DNA from: Pseudonocardia oceani
GTDB taxonomy: Bacteria; Actinomycetota; Actinomycetes; Mycobacteriales; Pseudonocardiaceae
DNA length: 64,000 nucleotides
Direction: 5' to 3'
Assembly (NCBI RefSeq): GCF_019263585.2
Contig: NZ_JADQDF010000001.1
Location: forward strand, 3,782,001-3,846,000
The notes under the pieces are model-generated. The model had not been told where the DNA came from. It saw only the letters and a program-made list of their open reading frames with translations, and made no database searches. Every line of letters begins with the position of its first letter. Within the stretch, counting starts at the first letter, position 1. Shown here one piece after another: positions 24,597 to 34,196 of the stretch. The translations under genes were made by a program, and so were the position numbers.

Positions 24597-25439
24597 ATGG
24601 GTCGCCGGATCGTGCTCGTGCACGCCCACCCCGACGACGAGACGCTGACGACCGGCGGCACGATGGCGGTGCTCGCGGCGGCCCCCGACACCGCCGTCAC
24701 GCTGGTGACGTGCACCCTCGGCGAGGAGGGCGAGGTCATCCCGCCCGCGCTCGCCGGGCTCGTGCCGGCGGAGGCCGACCAGCTCGGCGGCTACCGCATC
24801 GGCGAGCTCGCCGGTGCCTGCGCGGCGCTCGGCCTGAACGACCACCGCTTCCTCGGGGGCGCGGGCCGCTGGCGCGACTCGGGCATGGCCCTGGCCGGTC
24901 ACGGTGTGCGCGCCGCCACACCCGAGGTGCTGCACCCGCGGGCGTTCGCGGCGCCCGGGGCGTTCGAGGCGGAGGTCGACGCGCTCGTCGCGGTGCTGGA
25001 GGAGGTGGCGCCCCACGTGGTGGTCACCTACGGCCCCGACGGCGGCTACGGCCACCCCGACCACGTCCGCGCCCACGAGGTCACCGTCGCCGCGGTGGCT
25101 CGGGTGCCCGCACGGCTGTTCTTCACCGTGATCGCCCGCTCGACCCTCGACGCGGGCCTCGCCGGGTTGGCCGCCACGCCCGGCGTGCCGTTCGCGCTGC
25201 CCGCGCCCGACGACCTGCCGAGCGTCCCGGACGCGGAGGTGACCACCCGGGTGGACGTGTCCGGGGTGCGTGCGGCGAGGATCGCCGCGATGCGGGCGCA
25301 CGCCACGCAGATCTCGGTGTGGGAGCGGGAGGGTGACGGGGCGGTGGCGTACGCGATGAGCAACGGGGTGGCCCAGCCCCTGCTGGACGTCGAGGAGTTC
25401 GCGGGCCCGCCCGGCGGCCTGTTCGGGGACGGGGCGTGA
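24597..25439 (+). CDS. mshB: Mycothiol biosynthesis deacetylase MshB
   Basis: A 280-residue zinc deacetylase that removes acetate from GlcNAc-inositol, the second committed step of mycothiol synthesis. The N-terminal motif AHPDDE gives the zinc ligands (H11, D14) and the catalytic Asp, and GYGHPDHVRAHE near H153 supplies the third ligand. Length fits MshB (about 290-300). The related Mca amidase shares these motifs, but the position between a peptide importer and a small membrane gene, close to the ferredoxin and dapC as I recall in mycobacteria, favours MshB. The stop overlaps the next gene by 4 bases. Confidence 0.9.
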   Translation: MGRRIVLVHAHPDDETLTTGGTMAVLAAAPDTAVTLVTCTLGEEGEVIPPALAGLVPAEADQLGGYRIGELAGACAALGLNDHRFLGGAGRWRDSGMALAGHGVRAATPEVLHPRAFAAPGAFEAEVDALVAVLEEVAPHVVVTYGPDGGYGHPDHVRAHEVTVAAVARVPARLFFTVIARSTLDAGLAGLAATPGVPFALPAPDDLPSVPDAEVTTRVDVSGVRAARIAAMRAHATQISVWEREGDGAVAYAMSNGVAQPLLDVEEFAGPPGGLFGDGA

Positions 25440-25855
25440 CGGCGCCCGCGCCCGGCGGCACCGTGCCGCGGGAGATCGCGCCACGGGGCGAGTCGCGGGT
25501 CGTCGGCGTCGCCGCACTCGTGCTCCTGGTGTTCGACGGCGCGCTGCTCGGCGCGTTCGGCGTCGCCTTCGCGCAGATCCACTCCGGCGGGATCCCGGTG
25601 CCGATGGGCGTGGTCCTGACGGTGCTGATCCTGCCCTGGCTGGTGCTGCGCGCGGGCGAGGTCGACGACCGGCCGGGCGTCGCGGGCGCGCCGCTGGTCG
25701 CCTGGTTCCTGGTGGTGGCCGTGCTGGCCGTCACCGGGCCGGGCGGGGACATGATGGTGCCGCTGAACTGGCAGTCGGGCGCGCTCGTGCTCGGGGGACT
25801 GGGCGCGGGGCTGTGGGCCCTGCGCCGCGTGGTGGACGGGGAGCCGGATGGCTGA
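25436..25855 (+). CDS. Small membrane protein linked to mshB (Rv1171-like)
   Basis: A 139-residue protein with four hydrophobic segments (VVGVAALVLLVFDGALLGAF, PVPMGVVLTVLILPWLVL, PLVAWFLVVAVLAVTGPGGDMM, SGALVLGGLGAGLWAL). The GTG start overlaps mshB by 4 bases, so it is coupled to it. In mycobacteria a small membrane gene also follows mshB. No function is known. Confidence 0.8.
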   Translation: MTAPAPGGTVPREIAPRGESRVVGVAALVLLVFDGALLGAFGVAFAQIHSGGIPVPMGVVLTVLILPWLVLRAGEVDDRPGVAGAPLVAWFLVVAVLAVTGPGGDMMVPLNWQSGALVLGGLGAGLWALRRVVDGEPDG

Positions 25856-26594
25856 GTCGATCACCGACGGCGCGGTCGTGGCGGTGCTGCGGCCCTTCGT
25901 GCGGGCCACGCGCCCGCTGCTGGACGGCCTGCGCGAGACCGACCCGTTCGGGCTGCGGGCGCGGGTGGCGGACGTTCCCGCGGACGACGAGCGCGGCCTG
26001 CGTGAGAAGGTCCTCGACTTCCTGGCCTCGGTCGAGGTGCCCGGCACGGCGGCGTGGGCGTCGATGCGGCCCGCGGAGCGCTCGCGCTGGTGGGTGCGCC
26101 GGGTCGGCCGGTTCACCACGCTGATCGCGGCGGTCCCCGGCATCGGGGGCGCGGTCGCGAACCGGCTGCCGGTCTCGGCGGCGCTCGGTGCCGCCGGTCA
26201 GGGGCTGCTGCTCGTCGCGATCGCCGGCGAGCACGGCGTCCACGACGAGGACCGGCTGGTCGGGCTGCTGGGCCGGGTGCTGTTCCGCCGCGAGCTGGTG
26301 GTGGAGGCACCGACCGCGGCGGCCGACGCGGCGGCCGACGCCCGCGCCGCCGAGCTCACCGGCGACCTCTCCGACTCCCGGCCCACGCTGCAGCGCGTCG
26401 GGTCGGTCGTGTGGCGGCTGGGGCGGGCGCTGTGGTCGGTCGAGGGCGAGCTCGACAAGCGCCCGCACGGCAACTGGTTCCACTCCGCGCTCGGCAACCT
26501 CCCCGTCGTCGGGGCCGTCGGCAAGTACCTGGGGGAGTGGTCGGGGCTGCAGCGCGCGGCGCGCGAGGCCGAGGAGCTGCTCGGGGTCACCTGA
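25848..26594 (+). CDS. Hypothetical protein with central hydrophobic glycine-rich segment
   Basis: A 248-residue protein overlapping the preceding gene by 8 bases. Residues about 85-125 (FTTLIAAVPGIGGAVANRLPVSAALGAAGQGLLLVAIAGEHGV) are hydrophobic and glycine-rich, followed by VHDEDRLVGLLGRVLF, and the C-terminus has SALGNLPVVGAVGKYLGEWSGLQRAA. This pattern resembles membrane-associated EcsC-like or DUF-type proteins, but I cannot assign a family. The C-terminal 8 bases overlap the convergent GNAT gene. Confidence 0.7.
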   Translation: MAESITDGAVVAVLRPFVRATRPLLDGLRETDPFGLRARVADVPADDERGLREKVLDFLASVEVPGTAAWASMRPAERSRWWVRRVGRFTTLIAAVPGIGGAVANRLPVSAALGAAGQGLLLVAIAGEHGVHDEDRLVGLLGRVLFRRELVVEAPTAAADAAADARAAELTGDLSDSRPTLQRVGSVVWRLGRALWSVEGELDKRPHGNWFHSALGNLPVVGAVGKYLGEWSGLQRAAREAEELLGVT

Positions 26595-27609
26595 CCGGCA
26601 CGAGGTGCCGGTAGCGGTGGTGCTCGGTCCAGCCGGTCGACGCGTACAGGGCGCGGGCGCCGGTGTTGCGCAGCGCCACCTGCAGCACGCCGAACCGGGC
26701 GCCGCGGCCCCGGCCCCATGCCGCGGCGGCAGCGACCAGGTCGGTGCCCAGGCCCCGGCGGCGCGCGGCGGGCACGACCTCGAGCCACGCCAGGTGCAGG
26801 TGGTCCTCGACGACCGACGCGCGCACCTGGCCCACCGCGGCCCCGCCGGCGTCGCGGGCCAGCACGTACGCCGTGGGCACGTCCCGCGGCGCGACGACGT
26901 GCGCCTGCACCGGGGTCGGGCGGGCGCCGTGCAGCCCGAGCGCCCACCAGTCGTCGTCGGGGCGCTCGGGGGTGGTGACCGTCCAGGGCCCCGGCCCCGG
27001 CCCCGGCCGCGCCCCCGGCCCCGGCCCCGCCCCCGGCTGCGACTCCGGCTTCGGCGCGGCGTCGAGCGTCCGCAGGTCGGCCACCAGCACGGCGACCTCC
27101 GCCCCGGCGCCGTGCCCGACGTCGATGGTCCAGCCGGCGCGGCCCACCGCGGTGTCCCACGGCGATCCCGCGGGCACGGTCACGCGCGGCGGGACGCCGT
27201 GGGCGGCGGCGAAGGCGCGCACGGCGTCGAGCGCGTCCGGGACCGGCATCCCGGGGTCGCCCAGGGCGAGCGCGGTGTTGGCGCGCGCGGTGTAGCCGCC
27301 GGCCGCGCGCAGCCGCCACGCGCCCATGCGCTGCTCGACCAGCGCGGGCCAGGCGTCGGCGCACAGCTCCTCCAGGCGCGCCACGACCGCCCACGACGGG
27401 CGGCGCGGCACCGCGGGCGGCACGGCCCGCACGGCGACGACGGCGTCGCGCCGCACGCGCACCGGGCCGCGCCGCGTCTGCACCGTCACCGCGTCGGCAC
27501 CGAGGGTCAGCTCGCCGACGGCGTCGCTGTGCAGCGGGCGGCCGTCGCGCTCGCCGACGCGGTGGCGCAGCGAGACCCGTCGACCGTCGAGCGACTCGGG
27601 GAGATCCAC
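26587..27609 (-). CDS. GNAT-family N-acetyltransferase with Gly-Pro linker
   Basis: A 340-residue protein. Residues 1-60 form a small beta-rich N-terminal domain (LDGRRVSLRHRVGERDGRPLHSDAVGELTLG). A degenerate acetyltransferase-like middle follows (EQRMGAWRLRAAGGYTARANTALALGDPG), then a repeated GPGPGARPGPGPGP linker at about 200-215 and a C-terminal GNAT fold with the acetyl-CoA loop VVPAARRRGLGTDLVAAAAAWG and the final YASTGWTEHHRYRHLV. The tandem layout recalls MshD, but the substrate is unknown. GTG 27609 has GGAGG 9 bases upstream. Confidence 0.85.
   Translation of the reverse strand: MDLPESLDGRRVSLRHRVGERDGRPLHSDAVGELTLGADAVTVQTRRGPVRVRRDAVVAVRAVPPAVPRRPSWAVVARLEELCADAWPALVEQRMGAWRLRAAGGYTARANTALALGDPGMPVPDALDAVRAFAAAHGVPPRVTVPAGSPWDTAVGRAGWTIDVGHGAGAEVAVLVADLRTLDAAPKPESQPGAGPGPGARPGPGPGPWTVTTPERPDDDWWALGLHGARPTPVQAHVVAPRDVPTAYVLARDAGGAAVGQVRASVVEDHLHLAWLEVVPAARRRGLGTDLVAAAAAWGRGRGARFGVLQVALRNTGARALYASTGWTEHHRYRHLVPVR
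26988..27041. repeat. CCCCGG hexamer tandem tract inside the GNAT gene
   Basis: About eight imperfect copies of CCCCGG encode the Gly-Pro linker on the minus strand. Length variation between strains is expected from slippage and would keep the frame. Confidence 0.7.
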
Positions 27610-27716
27610 CGGTCCATCCTCCGACGACGCGCGTCACACCGCCCCGGCTGGGTCCCGGGGCCTCCGCCGATACATACTGTGGGCCGTCCTGAACTGCCCG
27701 AGTGGAGGACCCACCC

Positions 27717-28043
27717 GTGACCTACGTGATCGCCGAGCCCTGTGTCGACCTCCTCGACAAGGCGTGCATCGAAGAGTGCCCGGTGGACTGCATCTACGAG
27801 GGTGGCCGGATGATGTACATCCACCCCGACGAGTGCGTCGACTGCGGAGCCTGCGAGCCCGTCTGCCCCGTCGAGGCCATCTACTACGAGGACGACGTCC
27901 CCGAGCAGTGGACGGCCTACACCAAGGCCAACGTCGACTTCTTCGACGACCTGGGCAGCCCCGGCGGCGCGTCCAAGGTCGGCAAGACCGATCTCGACGT
28001 CGAGCCGGCGAAGAGCCTGCCGCCGCAGACGCACGACGAGTGA
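27717..28043 (+). CDS. fdxA: Seven-iron ferredoxin
   Basis: A 108-residue ferredoxin: [29 protein letters not shown] supplies the [3Fe-4S] ligands plus one Cys, and [23 protein letters not shown] the [4Fe-4S] cluster, followed by the long C-terminal tail of the actinobacterial FdxA/FdxC type. Electron donor for oxidoreductases. GTG 27717 has GGAGGAC at 27704-27710. A TACTGT lies about 40 bases upstream as a possible -10. The stop overlaps dapC by 4 bases (GTGA), an arrangement conserved with mycobacterial fdxC-Rv1178. Confidence 0.95.
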   Translation: MTYVIAEPCVDLLDKACIEECPVDCIYEGGRMMYIHPDECVDCGACEPVCPVEAIYYEDDVPEQWTAYTKANVDFFDDLGSPGGASKVGKTDLDVEPAKSLPPQTHDE

Positions 28044-29119
28044 TCGGGCTCCCCGACTTCCCCTGGGACTCCCTCGCGGGGGACCGGGCGCTGGCGGAGG
28101 CCCACCCCGACGGGATCGTCGACCTCTCGGTCGGCACGCCCGTCGACCCGATCGCGCCGGCCGTGCGGGCCGCGCTGTCCGGCCCCGCGGCCGACGACCC
28201 CGGCTACCCCACGACGCACGGTCCCACCACGCTGCGCGTCGCGGTCGCCGGGTCGCTCGCCCGCCGGTTCGGCGTCACCGTCGAGCCGGTCGCCGTGCTG
28301 CCCACCATCGGCTCCAAGGAGCTCGTGGCGTGGCTCCCGACGCTGCTCGGGCTGGGGTCGGGCGACACCGTCGTCATCCCGGAGCTCGCGTACCCGACCT
28401 ACGAGGTCGGCGCGCGGATCGCCGGCGCCACCGCGGTCCGCTCCGACGGCCTCACCGCCCTCGGCCCGGCGCGCGTCGGCCTGCTCTGGGTCAACTCGCC
28501 CTCGAACCCGACCGGCAAGGTGCTCCCGCCCGAGCACCTGCGCAAGGTCGTGGCCTGGGCGCGGGAGCGCGGGGCGGTCGTGGCGTCGGACGAGTGCTAC
28601 CTGTCCCTGTCGGACGGGGCCACCTCGATCCTGCACCCGGACGTCTGCGGCGGGTCCCACGAGGGCCTGCTCGCGGTCCACTCGATGTCGAAGTCCTCGG
28701 GCCTCGCCGGCTACCGCGCCGGGTTCGTCACCGGTGACCCGTCGCTGGTCGCGGGCCTGCTCGAGGTGCGCAAGCACGCCGGCATGATCGTCCCCCGGCC
28801 CGTGCAGGCGGCGATGGAGGCCGCGGCGTCGGACGACGCCCACGTGGCCGCGCAGGCCGCCGTCTACGCCGCCCGCCGCGCCCGGCTGCGCGTCGCGCTG
28901 GAGAAGGCGGGCCTGCGCGTCGACCACTCCGAGGCGGGGCTCTACCTCTGGGCCACCGCGGGCGAGCCGGGCCGCACGACGGTCCGGGCGTTCGCCGAGC
29001 AGGGCGTGCTCGTGGCGCCCGGCGAGTTCTACGGTCCCGCGGGTGCGCAGCACGTGCGCGTGGCGCTCACGGCCGCCGACGAGCGCATCGACGCAGCGGT
29101 GGTGCGGCTCAGCCCGTGA
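28040..29119 (+). CDS. dapC: Succinyldiaminopimelate aminotransferase DapC
   Basis: A 359-residue fold-type I PLP enzyme of lysine/peptidoglycan precursor synthesis, forming N-succinyl-LL-diaminopimelate from the keto acid. Motifs: [49 protein letters not shown], and the PLP lysine K218 in [15 protein letters not shown]. It is coupled to the ferredoxin by a GTGA overlap and to the MFS gene by a second 4-base overlap. DapD (31313-32248) and DapE (33098-34159) are also in the window, so the whole acyl branch apart from common steps is clustered here. Confidence 0.93.
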   Translation: MIGLPDFPWDSLAGDRALAEAHPDGIVDLSVGTPVDPIAPAVRAALSGPAADDPGYPTTHGPTTLRVAVAGSLARRFGVTVEPVAVLPTIGSKELVAWLPTLLGLGSGDTVVIPELAYPTYEVGARIAGATAVRSDGLTALGPARVGLLWVNSPSNPTGKVLPPEHLRKVVAWARERGAVVASDECYLSLSDGATSILHPDVCGGSHEGLLAVHSMSKSSGLAGYRAGFVTGDPSLVAGLLEVRKHAGMIVPRPVQAAMEAAASDDAHVAAQAAVYAARRARLRVALEKAGLRVDHSEAGLYLWATAGEPGRTTVRAFAEQGVLVAPGEFYGPAGAQHVRVALTAADERIDAAVVRLSP

Positions 29120-30300
29120 CGCTCTCCTCCCGACCCACGGCGGTGCGGCCGTGGGTGGTCCTGCTCGGCCTGCTGGCGCTGGCCGCGAACCTCCGCGCGT
29201 CGCTGGCCGGTTACCCGCCGCTGCTGGAGACCGTCCGCGCCGAGCTCGGGACGTCCGCGGGCGTCGCCGGGCTGGTGCAGGCCGGGGCCGTGCTGATGAT
29301 GGGCGTCGGCTCGTTCGCCGGGCCCGCGGTGGGCGCGCGGTTCGGGCGCGAGCGCGCGCTCGGCGGCGCGGTCGGGCTGGTTGCGCTCGGCGGGGTGCTG
29401 CGCGGGATCCCCGCGCTGGCGTCGCTGATCGGCGGCAGCCTCGTCGTCGGCGCCGGGATCGGGCTGGCCGGCGTGCTGCTCTCCGGGGTCGTCAAGGAGC
29501 ACCTGGAGTCGCGGGCCGGCGCCGCGACCGGCGGCTACGTCGTCTCGATGATGGTGGGGGCCACCGTCGCGAGCGCGGTCGCCGTGCCGCTGTCGGTGGC
29601 GCTGGGCGGCTGGTCGTGGTCGCTGGCGGTGTGGGCGGTGCCCGCGCTGGTCGCGGTCGCGGTGTGGACGCCGATCGCGCGGCGCATCCCGGTGCCCGAG
29701 CGCACCGGGCAGCGGAGCCTGCTGCCCTGGCGCGACCCGTTCACCCGGCTCACCGCCTGCTACCAGGCCGGCACGTCGGTCATGTTCTACGGCTGGCTCA
29801 CCTGGCTCGCGCCCTACTACGAGGGCCAGGGTTGGAGCCCGACGCAGGCCGGGCTGCTGCTCGCGGTCTGGAGCGTCACGCAGATCCCGGCCGCCCTGTT
29901 CGCGCCCGCGCTGGCCGAGCGGCGCAGGCGGTGGCGGTTCTGGGCGTCGCTGACGCTGGCGTGCGGGCTGCTCGGCACGGTCGGTGCGGCCGCCCTGCCG
30001 ATGCCCCCGGTGCTCGGCCCGTGGGTCTGGGCCGTGCTCATGGGCATCGGCGTCGGCGCCGGGTTCCCGCTCGGGCTCACCGTGATCGCCTGGCGCACCC
30101 CCGACGGCGCGGCGAGCGCCGCCACCAGCGGGTTCGCGCTCGGCGTCGGCTACACCGCGGCGGGGCTGGCCCCGCTGCTGATGGGCGTGCTGATCGACCT
30201 GACGCGGAGCTACCCGGCGGCGATCGCCGTCCTGCTGGCCGCGGGGGCGCTGCAGGCGTTCGCGATCGTGAGGATCGGGGATCGCCCGGCTACACCGTGA
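29116..30300 (+). CDS. MFS transporter, CynX/NimT-like
   Basis: A 394-residue permease with twelve hydrophobic segments. Early motifs LLGLLALAANLRASLAGYPPLLETVRAELGTSAGVAGLVQAGAVLMMGVGSFAGP are characteristic of the cyanate/nitroimidazole (CynX/NimT) branch. The GTG start overlaps dapC by 4 bases, so it belongs to the ferredoxin-dapC operon. The substrate is unknown; members of this branch are often misnamed cyanate transporters. Confidence 0.88.
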   Translation: MTLSSRPTAVRPWVVLLGLLALAANLRASLAGYPPLLETVRAELGTSAGVAGLVQAGAVLMMGVGSFAGPAVGARFGRERALGGAVGLVALGGVLRGIPALASLIGGSLVVGAGIGLAGVLLSGVVKEHLESRAGAATGGYVVSMMVGATVASAVAVPLSVALGGWSWSLAVWAVPALVAVAVWTPIARRIPVPERTGQRSLLPWRDPFTRLTACYQAGTSVMFYGWLTWLAPYYEGQGWSPTQAGLLLAVWSVTQIPAALFAPALAERRRRWRFWASLTLACGLLGTVGAAALPMPPVLGPWVWAVLMGIGVGAGFPLGLTVIAWRTPDGAASAATSGFALGVGYTAAGLAPLLMGVLIDLTRSYPAAIAVLLAAGALQAFAIVRIGDRPATP

Positions 30301-30305
30301 CGCCG

Positions 30306-31268
30306 CTACACCGTGACGGCCACGACCTGCTCCCACGCCGCCCACCACTCGCCGCGCTTGGCCTCGGCGCGGGTGCGCTCGCGCTCGACGAGGCGCCCGG
30401 CGACGAACACGACGTGGGCGTCCAGCTCGCCCGTGCCGGCCTCGATGCCGTCGAGCAGCCCGCGGATACGGGTCTCGGCCACGCACGCGTCCTGGTGGTC
30501 GCCCAGGACCTCCTGCAGCTCGGCGGTGGCGCCCAGCAGCTTCTTCACGGCCTTGCCGGTGGGCGTGCCGGACAGGGCGGGCGCCACCAGCTCGCCGGTG
30601 TAGCGCACGCGCTTGCCGAGGATGCGCAGGGCGTGCAGCTCGGCGTCGGGCGGGTCCTCCCCGGCGCGGCGGACGGCCTTGTGCATCCGCCCGATCTCCT
30701 TGCGGATGAGGTCGACGAGCTCGGGCTGCTCCTGCGTGGCCGACGGCGTCGGCAGCGGCAGCCGCACCGCGTCGGCGATGCGCTCCACCAGCGCGGTGTA
30801 GCGCGGGGCGTCGAGCGCGGTGAGCATCTCCGCGCGCGCCGCCACCCGCTCGGCCTCCAGCGCCCCGACGAGCACCCCGCCCGCCTCCTGCTCCGCCGCG
30901 GGCAGCGCCGCGACCTCCGCGCGCAGCCGCAGCAGCATCACGTCGAGGTCGCGCACCGGGCCCAGTGCGCCGCCGAGCCAGCCCAGCTCGGCGCGGAGGC
31001 CGTCGGCCCAGACCGGGTCGAGCAGCGGCCGGGCCGCCTTGAGCGCCGCGCGCATGCGCCGCACCGACACCCGCATCTGGTGCAGGTCCTCGATGTCCTC
31101 CCCGGTCCGTGTGCCCGGGTCGTGCGCCAGCATGGCGCGGAGCCGCAGGTCCAGGGCGGCGCGCACGTGGTGCGGCGGGGCGTCGGTGGCCGCCGCGAGG
31201 AACGGGGCGGGGAGGTCGAGGGACTCGACGGTGACGCGGCGGCGGCGTCGCGGGGCGGCAGTGGGCAC
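30306..31268 (-). CDS. CHAD-domain protein
   Basis: A 320-residue all-alpha CHAD protein: LRLRAMLAHDPGTRTGEDIEDLHQMRVSVRRMRAALKAARPLLD, GPVRDLDVMLLRLRAEV, HALRILGKRVRYTGELVAPALSG and LQEVLGDHQDACVAETRIRGLL. The conserved His and basic residues (DLHQMRVSVRRMRA, GPVRDLDV) bind polyphosphate in characterised members. No CYTH domain is attached. A PPK2 gene is 24 kb away in the window. GTG 31268 follows TAGGCT by 8 bases on the minus strand. It converges with the MFS gene, five bases apart. Confidence 0.9.
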   Translation of the reverse strand: MPTAAPRRRRRVTVESLDLPAPFLAAATDAPPHHVRAALDLRLRAMLAHDPGTRTGEDIEDLHQMRVSVRRMRAALKAARPLLDPVWADGLRAELGWLGGALGPVRDLDVMLLRLRAEVAALPAAEQEAGGVLVGALEAERVAARAEMLTALDAPRYTALVERIADAVRLPLPTPSATQEQPELVDLIRKEIGRMHKAVRRAGEDPPDAELHALRILGKRVRYTGELVAPALSGTPTGKAVKKLLGATAELQEVLGDHQDACVAETRIRGLLDGIEAGTGELDAHVVFVAGRLVERERTRAEAKRGEWWAAWEQVVAVTV

Positions 31269-31312
31269 GACCGCGGAGCCTAGTTCCCGGCCGTGCCGAC
31301 CCGTCGCGGAGA

Positions 31313-32248
31313 TCAGTTCTTGTGCAGATCCGCGTTGAGCGCGATGCCGTCGCCGGTGCGGGGGAGCACCTCGACGGCGCCGGTCACCGAGTTGCGGCGC
31401 AGCAGCAGCCCGTCGCGGCCCGAGAGCGTGCGGGCGGCGGCGGTGGTGCCGTCGGGCAGCACGACCTTCGTGCCGGCGGTGACGTAGAGGCCCGCCTCGA
31501 CCACGCAGTCGTCGCCCAGGGAGATGCCGATGCCCGCGTTCGCGCCGATCAGGCAGCGGCGGCCGACGGAGATGACCTCCTTGCCCCCGCCCGACAGCGT
31601 GCCCATCACCGAGGCGCTGCCGCCCAGGTCGGAGCCGTCGCCGACGACCACGCCGGCCGAGATCCGGCCCTCCACCATCGACGCGCCCAGCGTGCCGGCG
31701 TTGAAGTTGACGAAGCCCTCGTGCATGACCGTGGTGCCCTCGGCCAGGTGCGCGCCCAGGCGGACGCGGTCGGCGTCGGCGATGCGGACGCCGGTGGGCA
31801 GCACGTAGTCGACCATCCGCGGGAACTTGTCGACGCCGAACACCGTGACCGGCCCGCGCGCCTTGAGCCGGGCCCGGGTGAGTTCGAAGCCGGTGACGGC
31901 GCACGGCCCGTAGTTCGTCCAGACGACGTTGGCGAGCAGCCCGAACAGGCCGCCGAGGTCGACCTCGTGCGGCGCGACGAGCCGGTGGCTCAGCAGGTGC
32001 AGCCGCAGGTAGGCGTCGTGGGCGTCGACGGGCGGGTCGGCCAGCGAGGAGATCTCGGTGCGGACGACGACGGTGGACACGTCGCGACCCCCGTCGGCCC
32101 CGGCGAGCGGCTCGAGGTCGGACATCACGTCCGGGGCGTCCGGCCCGAGCGCGGGGGCCGGGTACCAGGTGTCGAGGACCGTCCCGTCGGCGGTGACGGT
32201 GGCCAGGCCGGTGCCGGAAGCGCCCTCGCGGCGCGGTGCGGTGCTCAC
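31313..32248 (-). CDS. dapD: Tetrahydrodipicolinate N-succinyltransferase DapD
   Basis: A 311-residue enzyme of the actinobacterial DapD type (mycobacterial homologues are about 317). Motifs: [80 protein letters not shown] and the left-handed beta-helix repeats [52 protein letters not shown]. Uses succinyl-CoA in lysine/DAP synthesis. A -10 element with a 6-base gap supports GTG 32248. Confidence 0.95.
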   Translation of the reverse strand: MSTAPRREGASGTGLATVTADGTVLDTWYPAPALGPDAPDVMSDLEPLAGADGGRDVSTVVVRTEISSLADPPVDAHDAYLRLHLLSHRLVAPHEVDLGGLFGLLANVVWTNYGPCAVTGFELTRARLKARGPVTVFGVDKFPRMVDYVLPTGVRIADADRVRLGAHLAEGTTVMHEGFVNFNAGTLGASMVEGRISAGVVVGDGSDLGGSASVMGTLSGGGKEVISVGRRCLIGANAGIGISLGDDCVVEAGLYVTAGTKVVLPDGTTAAARTLSGRDGLLLRRNSVTGAVEVLPRTGDGIALNADLHKN

Positions 32249-32254
32249 GGACCG

Positions 32255-32260
32255 ACGGTA
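32255..32260 (-). promoter_or_regulatory. -10 element of dapD
   Basis: TACCGT on the minus strand with a 6-base gap to GTG 32248, matching the spacing at typA and dapE. Confidence 0.5.
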
Positions 32261-32271
32261 TCCCGTGCCGG

Positions 32272-32769
32272 TCAGTACGAGTCCGGGTACCGGCGCAGCC
32301 ACTCCCGTGCGGTCGTCGGCGGTGGCAGGTGGCGGGTCTGCGCGACCCGCACCTCCCACCGCGACCGCGCGCGCTGCGCGTCGCGCCGGCGGCGGTCCCG
32401 GTGGAAGGTCTCCGGCGGCCGGCTCAGCCCGTACCGATCGCCCCACCACTCACCGTCGACCGGGTCCAGCACAACGTCCAGGTGCGAGGGGTAGCGCCGC
32501 TCGGCGCCGTCGCGCAGGTCGTCGCGGTCCTCCTCCATGGGACCCAGCAGCCTCCCGTCGCGGTCGACCGCCACCAGCGCCACGTCCGCCGCTGCCAGCA
32601 CGGCTCGCAGCGTCGACAAGCTCGGGAGGAGCCTGCCCGCCTCGATCCGCGCGATCGTCGAGTGCGACACGCCGGCCCGCTCGGCCAGCTCCCGCTGCGA
32701 GCAGTCCGCCCGCCGCCGTGCGGCGCGGACCAGACCGACGACGTCGAAGTCACCCGGAGCGATGCCCAT
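32272..32769 (-). CDS. XRE-family helix-turn-helix protein
   Basis: A 165-residue protein with an N-terminal XRE HTH ([61 protein letters not shown]) and a C-terminal region rich in Arg, Trp and Tyr ([43 protein letters not shown]) that I cannot assign. It is similar in layout to small HTH proteins with a DUF-type tail and no toxin. It lies between dapD and dapE, an accessory insertion in this conserved block. The 72-bp palindrome upstream might be its operator. Confidence 0.75.
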   Translation of the reverse strand: MGIAPGDFDVVGLVRAARRRADCSQRELAERAGVSHSTIARIEAGRLLPSLSTLRAVLAAADVALVAVDRDGRLLGPMEEDRDDLRDGAERRYPSHLDVVLDPVDGEWWGDRYGLSRPPETFHRDRRRRDAQRARSRWEVRVAQTRHLPPPTTAREWLRRYPDSY

Positions 32770-32922
32770 GGCGCCGATGCTGCCCGCCGGTCGGGTCGAG
32801 TGGCGCCCAGGACGCCCGGCCCTGTGGACTACCCGGCCAGAGGGGCGCCCACGTCCCCTCCCTGTGGACAACCCGCCCCGCCCCGTCACCCCGCCCCGCC
32901 CCGCCCCGTCACCCCGCCGCGC

Positions 32923-32994
32923 CCCCTTTGCTCTGGACACCGATACGCACCAGCGCCTGCCAAGCGGTGCGTATCGGTACCCAGAGCAAAGGGG
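32923..32994. repeat. 72-bp intergenic palindrome between divergent genes
   Basis: Arms 32923-32951 and 32966-32994 pair at 27 of 29 positions around a 14-base centre. The arms hold CCCCTTTGCTCTGG and CCGATACGCACC and their complements. The 328-bp gap 32770-33097 contains this element preceded by a CCCCGCC-rich tract of about 50 bases. The flanking genes diverge, so it is not an ordinary 3' terminator. Confidence 0.85.
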
Positions 32995-33085
32995 AGGGGC
33001 AGGGGGACCTGGTGACGGACCGGGCGGGCTCCGGCGGGGACCGGTGCGGACGTGGTCGCCGTCCGGGAACGGGTCGCCCCGGCGG

Positions 33086-33091
33086 TACCGT
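33086..33091 (+). promoter_or_regulatory. -10 element of dapE
   Basis: TACCGT with a 6-base gap to GTG 33098, identical in sequence and spacing to that of typA. Confidence 0.5.
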
Positions 33092-33097
33092 CGCCCC

Positions 33098-34159
33098 GTG
33101 ACCCGCCTCGACCTCCTCGCCGACCCGATCGACCTCTGCGCCGCCCTCGTCGACACTCCCAGCGTCTCCGGGGACGAGGCCGGGCTGGCGGACGCCGTGC
33201 AGGCCGCGTTGAGGGAGCAGGCGCCCCACCTCGAGGTCCTCCGCTCCGGCGACGCCGTGCTGGCGCGCACGCGGCTCGGCCGGGAGCACCGGGTGCTGCT
33301 GGCCGGGCACCTCGACACCGTGCCCATCGCCGGCAACCTGCCGAGCCGGCGGGAGGGGCACCTGCTGCACGGCTGCGGGACGTCGGACATGAAGGCCGGG
33401 GTGGCGACGATCGCGCACCTCGCGGCGGCCGTCGCGCAGCCGCGCCACGACGTCACCTTCGTCTTGTACGACTGCGAGGAGGTCGAGGCCGAGCGCAACG
33501 GGCTGGGGCGCATCGAGCGCGACCACCGCGACTGGCTCGTCGCCGACCTCGCCATCCTCGGCGAGCCGACCAACGCCGGGGTGGAGGCGGGCTGCCAGGG
33601 CACGCTCCGCGCCGAGATCACGACGCGCGGGCACCGGGCCCACTCGGCGCGCTCCTGGCTGGGCGACAACGCCATCCACGCGGCCACGCCCGTGCTGCAG
33701 CGCCTGGCCACCTACACCCCGCGCGACGTCGACATCGACGGCTGCGTCTACCGCGAGGGCCTGCAGGCGGTGCGGATCGCGGGCGGGGTCGCCGGCAACG
33801 TGGTGCCCGACGAGTGCGTCGTCACCGTCAACTTCCGCTTCGCCCCCGACCGCGACGCCGCCGCGGCCGAGCGCCACGTCCGCGAGGTGTTCGACGGCTT
33901 CGACCTCGTGCTCACCGACCTCTCCCCGGGCGCGCTGCCCGGCCTGACGGCCCCCGCGGCGGCCGAGTTCGTGGCCGCGACCGGCGCCGCACCGAGCGCC
34001 AAGTACGGCTGGACCGACGTCTCGCGCTTCGCCGCACTGGGCATCCCGGCCCTCAACTACGGCCCCGGTGACCCCAACCTCGCCCACACCCGCGAGGAGC
34101 ACGTCGACACCCGCCAGATCACCGAGGCCGTGGACGTACTCCGCCGGTTCCTGTCCTGA
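33098..34159 (+). CDS. dapE: Succinyldiaminopimelate desuccinylase DapE
   Basis: A 353-residue M20 metallopeptidase-fold enzyme. Metal and catalytic motifs: LAGHLDTVP (His and Asp), CGTSDMKAG (bridging Asp), [14 protein letters not shown] (catalytic Glu pair) and the C-terminal [33 protein letters not shown] (His). The dimerisation lid carries [11 protein letters not shown]. Hydrolyses N-succinyl-LL-DAP to LL-DAP. Actinobacterial DapE has this length. Start fixed by the leaderless promoter at 33086. Confidence 0.95.
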   Translation: MTRLDLLADPIDLCAALVDTPSVSGDEAGLADAVQAALREQAPHLEVLRSGDAVLARTRLGREHRVLLAGHLDTVPIAGNLPSRREGHLLHGCGTSDMKAGVATIAHLAAAVAQPRHDVTFVLYDCEEVEAERNGLGRIERDHRDWLVADLAILGEPTNAGVEAGCQGTLRAEITTRGHRAHSARSWLGDNAIHAATPVLQRLATYTPRDVDIDGCVYREGLQAVRIAGGVAGNVVPDECVVTVNFRFAPDRDAAAAERHVREVFDGFDLVLTDLSPGALPGLTAPAAAEFVAATGAAPSAKYGWTDVSRFAALGIPALNYGPGDPNLAHTREEHVDTRQITEAVDVLRRFLS

Positions 34160-34196
34160 CACAGCTCGAGCCGAGCCGATCACTACCCTGGCGCCC

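Noticed and set aside
32923..32994. Terminator reading of the palindrome
   Set aside because: The flanking genes are divergent, so no known transcript ends there.
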